Positions 1-9,979 of a stretch of 64,000 nt of DNA are shown piece after piece (position 1 is the first letter of the stretch; each line of letters opens with the position of its first letter). Below the pieces are notes generated by a model. That model made no database searches. It had not been told where the DNA came from and saw nothing but the letters and a program-made list of their open reading frames with translations. Origin of the DNA: Aureobasidium sp. EXF-3400 (taxonomy: Eukaryota; Ascomycota; Dothideomycetes; Dothideales; Saccotheciaceae); NCBI GenBank assembly GCA_024195585.1, contig SWBL01000215.1, positions 23,968 through 87,967 on the forward strand. The letters are read 5' to 3'. Made by a program: the position numbers and the translations under genes.

Positions 1-1
1 G

Positions 2-466
2 GTGTATCTGTTGATCTCGCCCTACATTGCCACCACACCCGTCGGAGCATATCTCGGCATGAGTGCCGCTTCAGGAGGAGAATTGGAGTATGCTATCGAC
101 TTTATCAAAAGATACCCAAGTGTCGGTTGGGACATTTTTGCATTTGCAGCCTGTGGTGCTTTGGGTCAAATGTTCATCTGTAAGTTTACAATTTCCTCAC
201 ACGAACAGGATATTTCAGAGCTAACTAATATTCCAGTCTACACTCTTTCGACCTTTGGATCGCTTCTCTTGGTCACTGTCACAGTAACGAGAAAGATGCT
301 TACCATGATTTTGTCGGTCGTCTGGTTCGGTCATCGTCTCAGCCCCATGCAGTGGGTTGGTGTTGGCTTGGTATTTGGAGGTGTCTTTGTCGAAGCACAA
401 CTCTCGAAGCAGGAGAAGCTCGCCAAGGACCGAGCAAAGAAGGAGGAAGTGAAGAAGTCTTCTTGA
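2..466 (+). CDS. HUT1: UDP-galactose transporter homolog 1, C-terminal part (5' end outside window)
   Basis: This is the C-terminal part of a multi-spanning nucleotide-sugar transporter of the HUT1/SLC35B1 type, which works in the ER membrane. The segments GQMFIF, YTLSTFGSLLLVTVTVTRK and SVVWFGH are the conserved end of this family. An intron lies at 180-236 (GTAAGT...CTAACTAATATTCCAG); splicing joins ATC-T to TC-TAC and gives the family sequence IFYTLSTFG. The intron is 57 nt and has no stop in frame, so an unspliced reading stays open and would insert 19 residues. The protein ends in KKSS, a KKxx di-lysine ER-retrieval signal that fits an ER transporter. The start codon and first half lie upstream of the window. 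Family identity is strong; the exact sugar carried is known only by analogy. Confidence 0.88.
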   Translation: MYLLISPYIATTPVGAYLGMSAASGGELEYAIDFIKRYPSVGWDIFAFAACGALGQMFICKFTISSHEQDISELTNIPVYTLSTFGSLLLVTVTVTRKMLTMILSVVWFGHRLSPMQWVGVGLVFGGVFVEAQLSKQEKLAKDRAKKEEVKKSS

Positions 467-1119
467 TCACATGGCATTATGGTTTGTGTGTGCGATACAT
501 AGAGGGAGTGCAGGCAACTCTCAAGTAGAATAATCAGAACACAGTGCGTAAGGGCTCGGGTACAGATGCTCCCGAGCAGTACTTACGATTGATCGAAAAG
601 TTATATTTGCTGCAAGAACCTGTTTCCATGGTAAAGTTACGGCTCTGATCGGAATCAGCAAGTGGCCGTTGCAAAGCATGCGTTTTGGTTCATGTGGCTT
701 TTCAAATGCATCGAGATTCGAGAGCTCATAAGTCTGTCTACTTCTGCGAGCAAGGCCATACTGTCTTCAGAAAGGATATTGGTTACTATGAGAGATTCTA
801 TGAGTTGCTTGCTCATAAGCAGCATCGATTGATCTGTTCATGTGCCTAGATCATAAACAGATGTCCTTCGATCCATAGATCGTGATGAATGGCCTTCCGT
901 AGAAGGATTGACGGAAAAATGGCCCAAGCTCCACCTATAAACCCCACAAAATGACGGGTGATGTCATGGCTACATCAGACTACCTGCCACCGAGGCAGGG
1001 AAAAGAAAGCTATAAACACAATAGATCGCCCTTTCTCTTGCTAGAGGCTTCTCATTCAAACTTCTTTACACCAAATCACCTCTCTAATTCCACTACTCAA
1101 ACACACAATCACCGCCAAC
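467..1119. other. Intergenic region with promoter of the LEA-like gene
   Basis: This 653-nt spacer lies between two genes on the + strand. I see no convincing ORF. The last part is presumably the promoter of the next gene: TATAAA occurs at 936-941 and again at 1011-1016, and the second lies 104 nt before the ATG. The rest holds the 3' flank of the transporter gene and nothing else I recognise. Confidence 0.5.
1011..1016 (+). promoter_or_regulatory. TATA box candidate of the LEA-like gene
   Basis: TATAAA within GCTATAAACACA, about 100 nt upstream of the ATG at 1120. Position and sequence fit a TATA-containing, inducible fungal promoter, as expected for a stress protein. Use of the site is inferred. 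Confidence 0.45.
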
Positions 1120-1721
1120 ATGTTCCGCTCAAGCATCATCCGCAACGCCCGCCTCTTCAGCACCAACGCCCGCTTCCAGAAGTCAGCCGTCGACACCATC
1201 AAGGAGGCCGCTCAGGCAGTTGACAGAACCATTTCCGATGCCGCCGTCAAGGGCATTGAGACTGGTGGTACGTCTTTGATTTTGCCTCACTCTCTCCTGC
1301 CTTCACTAATACATCCCTCTCAGAGCAAGCCGCCGCCTCCATCAAGTCCGCCACAAACATGAGCGCCGCCGAGGCAAAGGGCACCGCCAACAAGATGGCC
1401 GGCCAAGCACAAGGCAAGGCCTCCGAGGTCTCCGGTCAAGCCAAGGGCGCCGCCAACGAGGCCTCTGCCAACACTCCCTCCGCATCCCAGGCTTCTGGTC
1501 AGGCTCAAGGCAAGGCTTCCGAGCTGATGGGCGAGGCACAAGGCAAGGCCTCTGAGATCGCTGGCAAGGCAAAGGGTGCTTTCAACGAGGTCACTGGTAA
1601 CACTACCACTGGTGAGGTGCAAGGCAAGGCTTCCGAGGTTGCTGGTGCCGCCAAGGGAAAGGCTGCTGAGCTGTCTGGCCAGGCCAAGGGCAAGGCCGCC
1701 GAGATCAAGGGAAAGATGTAA
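1120..1721 (+). CDS. Mitochondrial LEA-like repeat protein
   Basis: Two exons, 1120-1267 and 1324-1721, with a 56-nt intron at 1268-1323 (GTACGT...CAG) give 181 residues. The N-terminus (MFRSSIIRNARLFSTNARFQKS) is rich in Arg and Ser, lacks acidic residues and looks like a mitochondrial presequence. After a short linker, the region from about residue 60 to the end is built of degenerate 11-residue units of the form GQAxGKASEvx, rich in Ala, Gly, Lys and Glu. This is the amphipathic pattern of group 3 LEA proteins, which fold on drying and protect membranes and enzymes. Splicing yields ETGEQAAASIKSA, continuing the repeat in frame. Fungal LEA-domain proteins with this plan are known; a stress role in the mitochondrion is inference. 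The start has a good context (CAACATGTT). Confidence 0.8.
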
Positions 1722-2631
1722 AGTGTCTTGATGGACAACACCTTATGATATGAGACGACACCTCTTTCTTCTTTAGTTAATGACAGCCTTTGATTTTGCA
1801 TTGCAAAGGCTGTGATGGAAACGGGAAAAACTCAAGGCGCAGCGGTCCTTTAGCATTTTCGTTTTCTCTCTAATTACCCAATTCAATTGATTCTTGTCAA
1901 CTCTCCATTTCTCTTTTCACGTGCTGTTCTGTCCTGTCTGATCATCGCTGTCGATTTGTGTGATTGTCGTATGGTTCCAGCTGCACATCTCTTCTCAAAC
2001 GGGTAAGTATACAAATAGTAACCCTGTCCCTTGCCTTTGAATCAACGCACTTGACGTGCCATCCAATTACTTCGACTTAGCTATTATCCAGGTATACGGT
2101 CGACTAGAGATTGTCTCAGAGTGATCTTAAGGAACCTCGACACTGCCACTTGTGAGATTTAGAATAAATGTTCATCCATCATGAAAAATGCACTGAAATT
2201 TTACAGACTATCGACGAACTCGACAGCTTACGATTCCTAGCCCACGAACATCAACCACAGCAACGATGAACGATAGATCTGATGCATGGCATATCGAGAA
2301 TGTTCTCAAAATATATGACAAGCTTCTTGGCGACTCAAGAGGCGATAGTGATAGAGATATACTTCATTGATTATAGTGACAGGGTGACATATGAAGCAAT
2401 GGCACTCTGAAGAATTAGAGATATCGTAAACTAAAATGCCAAGTAGAATAGCAGGAACGCCCAGGGTCAATGCAGCAATACCGCAGCTAAGTATATCGCC
2501 GGACCATAGTCATGTTTTTGTTGCTGTATCAGAGCAAAAAAGCAATGGCCCATCTGTTGTTGAGACCAGTCTCCCTAGCCGAACCTCCTTGATCCACACC
2601 AATACTGTCAGATCAAGCATACCGTGACGAA
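1722..2631. other. Intergenic region between convergent genes
   Basis: The 910 nt hold the two 3' flanks of the LEA-like gene and the RBR ligase gene. The region is AT-richer than the coding DNA. No ORF with recognisable product and no RNA gene was found. Confidence 0.5.
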
Positions 2632-4893
2632 TCACAGACCTTGCTCGCTCATCACGTCGTTCTTGCAAGTACTACACAGCAACAACTCGCAATAATCACA
2701 CCGCCACGCCACATCTTCTTCTGCAGTGTGCTTGTGGCCATTCTCTCCAGAGCTCTGGCTCTTTGAAGAAGTACCAGAGTCTGACTTTTCCACAGTCGCA
2801 TAAGTTCTGGAAAAGCAGCGATAGCACTCTACTCCGAGTGGTGCACCCCTTTTGAATGCCTCCTCTGAGAGTTGTGCAGGTCCCATGACATGCTCGCACG
2901 ACCAGATTGGATTGTGTTCCTCTTCGGATACAGTAGGCTCGTCTCCAAACAAAGCACCTGTAGCCGCCCAGTCTTGACGATCACGGGCATCAAGGTTGAT
3001 TGGACGCTCAATAGAGGAACCAGGGCGAATTACTTCTGCTGGCCCGGCAGGTTGATTTGCTGTAGTAGAGACATTTTCCGGAAGAGGAACATTTGCTGGA
3101 GCAGGAACAGTGGTCGTGGCATTCGGTCCACCATTCTGAGCTCTCTGAGGAAGGCTGTCTGTGTGAGGAGTGTCGGGATCAAGGTCTTCGTCACTGTCAT
3201 ACCCGTCTTCGCTGTCGGAGCCAGGCGAGTCGCACCCTCCGTCGCACTCTTCGATCGAACGGAGACAACCCCAGCACCAATGAGCACCACAACGACACTG
3301 CATGTGACGACAACCAAACATCCTCCTCACACCGTGGCCACAACGAGGGCATTTCTTGTACCCATACGTCTCGAGCATTGCAAGCTCGTGGTCCTGAGCA
3401 GAAGTGTCACACGGTTTTCCAGAGTGGGCGACCTGTTTACAAGTGGGACATATTCCAATGTGACAGCCCGGACACGAAAAGCAGGCAGCAGCAGGCAGTT
3501 TCGTGAATTTGCTGTTGACCCGACCTTTGATCCTACCAACCTCCCTCCACAAGTGTCTCCGCAGCACGTCAGCACAAGCGGATGGTTGTGGAGGCATGGA
3601 GCGACCGCCAGTGTAAAGTTTGTAAAAGTCAGAGGCAAACTCAGCCATGTCGGAATACTGAGATAGTCTTGCAGAAATATCCTCGAGCCAGACCATCCTT
3701 TTGGGGGCCTTCCAGTTGTCGATGCCCTGAGCTCGAAGAGATGCTTCGCTTACAAGGTATCGAGCGCAATGCTCTTGTTGAAGCTTGGCCATAATAGCAG
3801 GAAGCTCCTTTTTCAAAAGATCCCAGAGACTGGTTGAATCGGTGGAAGGTGGCGGTAGCACAGCACGGTCTGGAATGAAGCGAGAACACGTTGGAACGGG
3901 ACAATAGGTCTTTTTGGTCGAGACCCATTCCTCGAACTTGAGGCGATATTCGTCAGCTTCGGCGGTGGTAAGGAAGTCGAGAGCGACGATAGTTGACAAG
4001 ATGCCGTGGCATCTAGGCGGCATTGAAGTTGAATCATTGGTGGCCTGCAAGAACATGGTCCTGATACAGTCTCCGCAGTAAGATTGAGCACAGCCGGGAC
4101 ATGGCTGGAGCACTGGTGCTTCGCTCACTTCACAGCAGGTGTCACAAGTTTTTCCAATCTCTTCGGGCTGGGGAGGCTCCTCGACCTTGACAGGAACTGA
4201 TGGATTCTGACGGCTTTGTGAGCGTGCTGAGGCGAGAGCTGACAGAGGATGAGCAATGTCGGCCATGGGTGGGTTTGAAGGTGGAATAGGGTGCCAAGCT
4301 TGAATAGGATCAGGCGAGGTAGTACGAGGTCTGGCAGGAGCGAAGCCAGGCGATGGCACGGGTGGATTGGATCGAGTGAAGGTGAAAGTCGACGACGGCG
4401 GAGGAGGATGACGTGTTGGCTCAGGTTGAGCAAGAGGGCGATATGCAGCTTCTTGGTATAGACGACGAGGCGGAGCACGAGGTGGAGGACGATAGGGGCC
4501 AGTCTCTGGAGCCTCTCCGGCTACACGACGAGATCTACGAAGGGCGTGCTCGAGGGGACTTTCGTCGAAGCTAGGCAATTGACGGCTTGCACGCCTCAGA
4601 CCCCTGGAAGACGACATGGTGATAGGGCTGACGGCAAAGAATGGCTGTGCCGATGGGTCTAGAAGGTTGTGTCTTGGTCCGTCAGAAACAGATGGAAGAG
4701 CGGCGGCGACGGTGTCTTTGGTCGTGTCTCCGATGTCGTTTGTAGTTGGAAGAGGTAGGGGGAGGTGCAGATGGGAGCGGACGCTCTGTTGAATGCGTTG
4801 GAAGAGAGAGCGGATGTTAGACAGGGTCAGACGACGAGTGCGGCGACGTGGACGGTCTTGTCGAGCACCAGGTGTTGGCTGCGAGGCGTCCAT
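2632..4893 (-). CDS. RBR-type E3 ubiquitin ligase (RING-IBR-RING2)
   Basis: A single-exon gene of 753 residues. The first 240 residues are Arg-, Pro- and Ser-rich and probably disordered. RING1 starts near residue 248 (CDTCC...CPGC...YCGDC). An IBR-like zinc segment follows near residues 470-500 (CFSCPGC...CPTCKQVAHSGKPC). RING2 begins near 514 (CPRCGHGVRRMFGC) and includes HMQC, whose Cys 533 is in the position of the catalytic cysteine of parkin-type RBR ligases. WCWGC completes it. RBR enzymes take ubiquitin from the E2 onto this Cys before passing it to a target. A second Cys-rich piece (WRCDYCELLLCSTC) sits at the C-terminus after an acidic Ser/Asp linker and may bind another zinc. The target is unknown. 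The start at 4893 has no in-frame ATG competitor nearby. Confidence 0.9.
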   Translation of the reverse strand: MDASQPTPGARQDRPRRRTRRLTLSNIRSLFQRIQQSVRSHLHLPLPLPTTNDIGDTTKDTVAAALPSVSDGPRHNLLDPSAQPFFAVSPITMSSSRGLRRASRQLPSFDESPLEHALRRSRRVAGEAPETGPYRPPPRAPPRRLYQEAAYRPLAQPEPTRHPPPPSSTFTFTRSNPPVPSPGFAPARPRTTSPDPIQAWHPIPPSNPPMADIAHPLSALASARSQSRQNPSVPVKVEEPPQPEEIGKTCDTCCEVSEAPVLQPCPGCAQSYCGDCIRTMFLQATNDSTSMPPRCHGILSTIVALDFLTTAEADEYRLKFEEWVSTKKTYCPVPTCSRFIPDRAVLPPPSTDSTSLWDLLKKELPAIMAKLQQEHCARYLVSEASLRAQGIDNWKAPKRMVWLEDISARLSQYSDMAEFASDFYKLYTGGRSMPPQPSACADVLRRHLWREVGRIKGRVNSKFTKLPAAACFSCPGCHIGICPTCKQVAHSGKPCDTSAQDHELAMLETYGYKKCPRCGHGVRRMFGCRHMQCRCGAHWCWGCLRSIEECDGGCDSPGSDSEDGYDSDEDLDPDTPHTDSLPQRAQNGGPNATTTVPAPANVPLPENVSTTANQPAGPAEVIRPGSSIERPINLDARDRQDWAATGALFGDEPTVSEEEHNPIWSCEHVMGPAQLSEEAFKRGAPLGVECYRCFSRTYATVEKSDSGTSSKSQSSGENGHKHTAEEDVAWRCDYCELLLCSTCKNDVMSEQGL

Positions 4894-5378
4894 GGACCTG
4901 CTTCAACACGTCAATCAGGCACTAAGAGCCTCCGTGACGCCCATCACATACCTCTGAGCTTTGCTTCGAGACCGACTGCCTCGTCTCTGCTCTTGACCCA
5001 GCAACAACCTCAATGGAAAGCTCGACCTTGACTGTGTGGAGCTGCCAATCGATCAAGAATAATTGAATGCTTGTCCGAAGGTAGCTCATCACACTCAGCA
5101 TAAAAAAGGAAAGAACAGATGCCTACCACACCAATCACGACCTACCAATGTGCACTTGCCCCCAGTCTCATGACTGCTCTTTCCTCGATGACTGAAACCA
5201 AAATTGAACATGAGACAATCGAAACTCCAATTGCCAAAAAGAAAATGCATGGGTATACTTATCTAAAGGATCTGTCTTCAACTCATCTCCCGATGCGCGT
5301 ACGCAAAGCTGACACCAGGACTATGAAGCTACGATCCCATCACGATCCACTCCTAAACGCCTTCATCACCAGTCGTTT
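4894..5378. other. Intergenic region upstream of the RBR gene
   Basis: The 485 nt hold the promoter of the RBR gene (reading leftwards) and the 3' flank of the CBS gene. No gene or clear motif was seen. Confidence 0.5.
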
Positions 5379-7051
5379 CTAGTTGCTTTCATCCTTCTTC
5401 GATGACTTGACCAACCAAGTCAAGAGATCGACCTTGGTCACAACTGCCACTGTCTTGTAGCCACCCTTCTCGGATGTCTTCTCGGTAACAACGGCAGCGC
5501 TGTTCCACTCGAAGAAGCGGCTCAGTGCGCTCAACTTGGTATCCTTTGTGATCTCAACAAATTGTCTGCGCTCGGGGTGGCTCTCAGTCTCGCTGCTGGT
5601 GGCAGCCTTCTTGCGTTCCTCGGGTGTCTTGATGCTAATGTCGTGTGTGCTGGTAACGACCTCGTCGATCTTTCTGAAGTCGAACATGACTTCACTAACG
5701 CGAGAGTGACCGGTTGCGCGGCCAGAAGACAGGTACGATAGAAGGTTTCCGAGCGTTACGAGACCGACAAGACGCGAACCAGTACCAGCCGAGACGGGGA
5801 GCTGATCGAAGCCCTTCTCACGCATGGTTTCAATGGCCTCACCACAGGCAGAGTCTGCCGAGATCGAGGTGACAGGCTTCAAGCGCAGGTCACGAATGGT
5901 GGCATCACCGTAGCCATCCTTGCTCTTGCCATTCTCAGACTTTGCGACTGGTGTCGTAGGAGCGGAAAGTGGAGGAGTGGGAGGGAGGAGGTCGTTTGCG
6001 GCCAACCAGTCATCGTCGACGAACTGTCAAGAATGGTCAGTAACATGTTGGGGGCGAAGGTGTTGGAGAAACAAACCTTGCTCAGGTAACTTCTGATGCT
6101 GTCGGGCAGGACAACGACAACAACGTCGTCCTCGGTCAGGTTGAGCTCAGTGCAAGCCTTGACACAGGCGGCCATGGCGCTACCACTGCTTCCTCCGACC
6201 AAGAGACCCTCCTCTCTGATCAGCTTTCTCGAGTATTCGAAACTCGTCCGGTCGTCGGTCTTGAACCATGTGTCGACACCTTGCTGGTCCAGGACGTCAG
6301 GAATGAAGTCGTAGCCAATACCCTCAACCTTGTAGGGCTGGTCCTTGAAGTCCTCGTTCAGGGCAGCGGGCATAGCAAGGATACTGCCATGGGGATCGGC
6401 GGCGATGATCTTGACGTTCTTGTTGTGCTTTCTGATACCTCTTGCCAAACCAGTAATGGTGCCACCAGTACCAGCGCCGGCAACGAGGGCGGTGATCTTG
6501 CCGTCGGTTTGTGCCCAGATCTCCTCAGCTGTGCCGAGCTCGTGAGCTCTCGGGTTGTCAGGGTTGACGTACTGGTCGAGGATGACAGCGCCGGGGATCT
6601 CCTTTTCCAGTCTTCTGGCGACACCGATGTGACTCTCGGGACTATCATAGGCAGCCTGAGTGGGGGTTCTGATGATCTCGGCACCGAGAGCCTTGAGCAC
6701 GGCAACCTTCTCTTGTGACATCTTCTCGGGAAGAGTGATGATGACCTTGTAGCCCTTGACGGCACCGACAAGAGCAAGACCGATGCCAGTGTTGCCAGAA
6801 GTAGGCTCGATCAGGGTGGTCTTGGAGGGGTGGATGCGGCCAGAGGCCTCGGCAGCTTCGATCATGCGCAGAGCGATGCGATCCTTGACACTACCACCAG
6901 CGTTGAAGAACTCGAGCTTGGCGTAGATAGTGGGCTTGAGACCGAGCGACTGGGGGATCTTGTTAAGGCGCACAAGAGGGGTGTTGCCGATCTGTTCGGT
7001 GATGGTCGACATGACGACAGGAGGATGTCTGGGGTGTGATTTGATCGACAT
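5379..7051 (-). CDS. CYS4: Cystathionine beta-synthase
   Basis: Two exons, 7051-6077 and 6023-5379, with a 53-nt intron (GTTTGT...GACAG) give 539 residues. The enzyme joins serine and homocysteine to cystathionine, the first step of transsulfuration, using PLP. The PLP lysine is K56 in GGSVKDR; EPTSGNTG and VGGSSGSA are the substrate and phosphate loops, and GAGTGGTITG is also present. Splicing yields SIRSYLSKFVDDDWLAAN, the usual join between catalytic and regulatory parts. The second exon carries two CBS (Bateman) repeats, the first near TIRDLRLKPVTSI and the second near KLSALSRFFEWNSAAVV. There is no N-terminal heme-binding extension, as in other fungal enzymes. Either Met1 or Met14 (MSTITEQIG) could be the start; homology cannot decide. 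Confidence 0.95.
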
Positions 7052-7324
7052 GATGGGCGTTGATCGAGGAGGTCAGTATTGGATGAAGGAAAAGAAAGAT
7101 GGAAACAGAGTCAAGGAGAGGAGCAGAGAAAAACACTTTGTCTTTGAAGACGCCCGGTAGGACGCCCTGTGAAGGGCCTTTGAGCTTTGGACCCTTGTCC
7201 AAAGCTTGTTTGGTTTTCTTTAGTAACGCCGAGACGCAGCGACTGAATCCTACGCATAACGCCATAACATCAGTCTCTTGCGAACACAATTAAATCACTT
7301 CAAATACACACCTATAGCAACAGC

Positions 7325-8241
7325 TCACATCTGCTGTGCAATCCATGTCCACCACGCATCTGCTTGGGTCTTTTCATCGCCCTTTGCACTGGCGTTGCCT
7401 CCAAGCACGCTGACTTCAATCTCGGCCTCTTTCATCTGCCCAAAGTTAAAGCTGCCCTCACCGCCTTCACCCAGCCATTCTCTGTCCTCATCTTCTTCCA
7501 TGTCGACCGCGCTGTCGAGCAGTCCCTTTGCCCTGGTTGATCGGATTTTTGTGATTTCGTCTTCCAAGCGCTTTTTGACAAGTTGAGCGGGTAGTGCAGT
7601 GAAGAGATCCAGCTTGTTGGCTGCGATCAGCACAGGAATGCCGGCGGGGCCTTTGCTGCTTTTTGCTCCAGTGTATCTCTTTTGCAGAACAAGCAGTATG
7701 TCGTGAAGGTATGTGGCAGCCTCAGAGAGTCCCTGGGGGCTGGATAGAGCGGCTGCGTCAACAACGAAGATCAGGCCTTTGAGAGAGGTGGTGGCAGTAA
7801 TGGCATCGTAGGCGTGCTGGCGCAGCTTGCCATGACCAGGAGTGTCGGTCACTTCAATTTGGCGCTCTTTCTTGGTCGGGTCGTCGGCAGCGCGGTACTG
7901 CTGAGATTCGGCGGTGATACCAGTAGGCAATGTGCAGGTGACGGTCTGGGGAGCTTGCGACGTGTGTGTAGCTGTCGGCGTGCCGCGCTCGAACTGTGCA
8001 TATGATTAGTATCTCTGCCATGTGGTTGCAAGTGTTTGCGACGCACCAGAGTGAGCAGAGTCGTCTTGCCAGCACCACTAGGACCAAGCAGGACGAAAGA
8101 AGGTACGGTGACGGCGGTGCTCTGGCGGTACAAGATCAAGTGGAAGATGATGGGCAGCGACAGGGCCAGCACCAGGGTGAAGAGCATGGCTCCGATGGTC
8201 GGGCTGAAGCTCCACGTGAGCCATTCTCGTGCGCTATCCAT
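7325..8241 (-). CDS. SRP102: Signal recognition particle receptor subunit beta
   Basis: Two exons, 8241-8047 and 7993-7325, with a 53-nt intron (GTGCGT...CACAG) give 287 residues. This membrane-anchored small GTPase holds the SRP receptor alpha subunit on the ER during co-translational targeting. A single hydrophobic segment spans about residues 17-38. The GTPase motifs follow: the P-loop GPSGAGKTT at 53-61, DTPGHGK (switch II) and NKLD (guanine specificity). Splicing gives TLLTLFERGTPTATHTSQAP, which fits the switch I region. The C-terminal half has an acidic insert (DMEEDEDREW). It is tandem with the CBS gene, 273 nt away, and divergent from the dehydrogenase gene. The gene name is given by family analogy. 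Confidence 0.88.
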
Positions 8242-8894
8242 ATCAATCGCCGTATGTTTGTCTGTGTCTAGAGGTAGGACTAAAGTCGCAGAGGAAGCTA
8301 TTCAAGGTATCGACGAGCCTAAATTCGCGTTCAGAGTCCCCGATCACGCAGCTGCTTTTCCGCCCTGCGGCCCGAACGCACCTGCCGAAACCTGGGGCTC
8401 CTCCGAGACCATCTTTACAACCTTACTCGATTGTTTTCTAAGAGGGACTGATTCTGTGACTCCTGCCACAAGTCGTACTATAAAGAGGTAATGCTTTAGG
8501 AATTGGAAGCTCATGGTCGCTCAGATTGATTGACATAGCACATGCAGAGGCATAGCTGTCGTCATGTCATCGGTGCACCGCGACACGCTCACGCCATCTT
8601 GAATCGCGAAAGAAAGGTCAAACCCATCTGCTTAATTGACTGTACAATTCTGGCAATTCCGAATAAGACGTGTAGACATAGTGTGGAAATGTACATCTGT
8701 GGTATTCACGTCTTCACGTTACCCAGAAAATGGTCCCATCACTCTTGACGTCAAGATGACACGCGGAGCAACTCGACGGCAACAGGCAACAGACAACACT
8801 TGAATACATTAGTACTTCTGCTCTACTTCTGACCTGAACAATAACATTCACATCATCAATCATCCAAATCAAGACATCTATCAATATTCTCAAC
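8242..8894. promoter_or_regulatory. Shared upstream region of two divergent genes
   Basis: 653 nt separate the start codons of SRP receptor beta (-) and the short-chain dehydrogenase (+). Both promoters must lie here. I see no strong TATA box, no repeat and no ORF worth keeping. Confidence 0.45.
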
Positions 8895-9979
8895 ATGTTC
8901 GGAAGCAGCAACACCTTCGACCCCAACACCGACATTCCTGATCTCTCAGGCAAGGTATTGTTTACAATGTGAACGAATCAACCTTTCGCTAAACATCACA
9001 GGTCTATGTCGTGACAGGAGGATCTGCCGGTATCGGTTTCGGTATCTGTGCCCACATTCTTCAGCACAACCCTGCCGCCCTCTATCTTCTCGGCAAGAAG
9101 GAGGAGCACATCGAACAGGCCGTTGAACAACTTAAGGAATATGGCGACGTTTCAAAAGTCCACACTAAGCAGATCGAACTCGAAGACTTGAAGCAGACGG
9201 ATCAAGTAGCCAAGGAACTGGCTTCGAAACTCGACAGGCTTGACGCTCTCATCTGTAACGCTGGACTTGGTGTTGGAGTCTTCAACCTCACCAAGGACAA
9301 CATCGACTCTCACATGCAGGTCAACCACATCTCGCAATTCCACCTGGCCCAGACTCTGCTCCCTCTGCTTCAAAGAACTCCTGATTCTCGTCTTGTTCTG
9401 CAATCCTCGGACCTCCATCGTGGAATCAGTGATGTCAAGTTCGAGTCTGTCGAGGAGATCAATCAAGACATTGGTCCCATGATGCTCTACAACAGGACCA
9501 AACTGGCTCAGGTTCTCTATATTCGTGCTCTGGCAGCCCGCAAGGAGAAAGGTCAGCTAGGTTTCGACGCCGACATGAGCGCTGGACCATTCTTGAACGC
9601 CACGCATCCTGGCGGTGTTCAGACCGACCAGCAGAAGCAGGCTGTCGATGCTTATGGAACTCTCGGTAAGATTGGTGTTGCAGCAGTGAAGCCTTTCTTG
9701 AAGGACCCTGTCGATGCTGGATGTCGCCCAGCCCTCTTTGCAGCAACCAGCGAAGACATCGTCAAGGATAGTGTTCAAGGACAATATGTAAGTTCGGGTG
9801 GATTCCAAACTGTGCGAATGTCTGCTGATAGAACCTAGATTATACCCGATCGCAAAATCACTGATCCTTCAAGCCAGGCTTGCGACCAGCAGCTTGGTGA
9901 GAACTTGTGGCAGCTGACTGAGAAGATCATTGTAAGCAAGTTGGGCAATGCGGTACCATACAAGCTCCAGTACGCTTAG
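8895..9979 (+). CDS. Short-chain dehydrogenase/reductase
   Basis: Three exons, 8895-8954, 9002-9787 and 9839-9979, separated by introns of 47 and 51 nt, give 328 residues. The start is a short exon coding MFGSSNTFDP..., followed by the Rossmann cofactor loop TGGSAGIG. Further SDR markers are NAG in LICNAGLG, a Ser pair in LQSSDLHRG and the catalytic YNRTK (Y183, K187), with the proline/glycine motif HPGGVQT after it. It probably uses NAD(P)H to reduce or oxidise a carbonyl or alcohol; retinol-dehydrogenase-like and protochlorophyllide-reductase-like fungal SDRs are the closest class I recognise. The C-terminal exon (IIPDRKITDPSSQACDQQLG) matches the usual ending of this group. Substrate is unknown. 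There is no membrane segment. Confidence 0.88.

Noticed and set aside
2872..3666. 264-residue ORF on the + strand opposite the RBR gene
   Set aside because: Antisense shadow; the - strand reading has clear RING-IBR-RING motifs.
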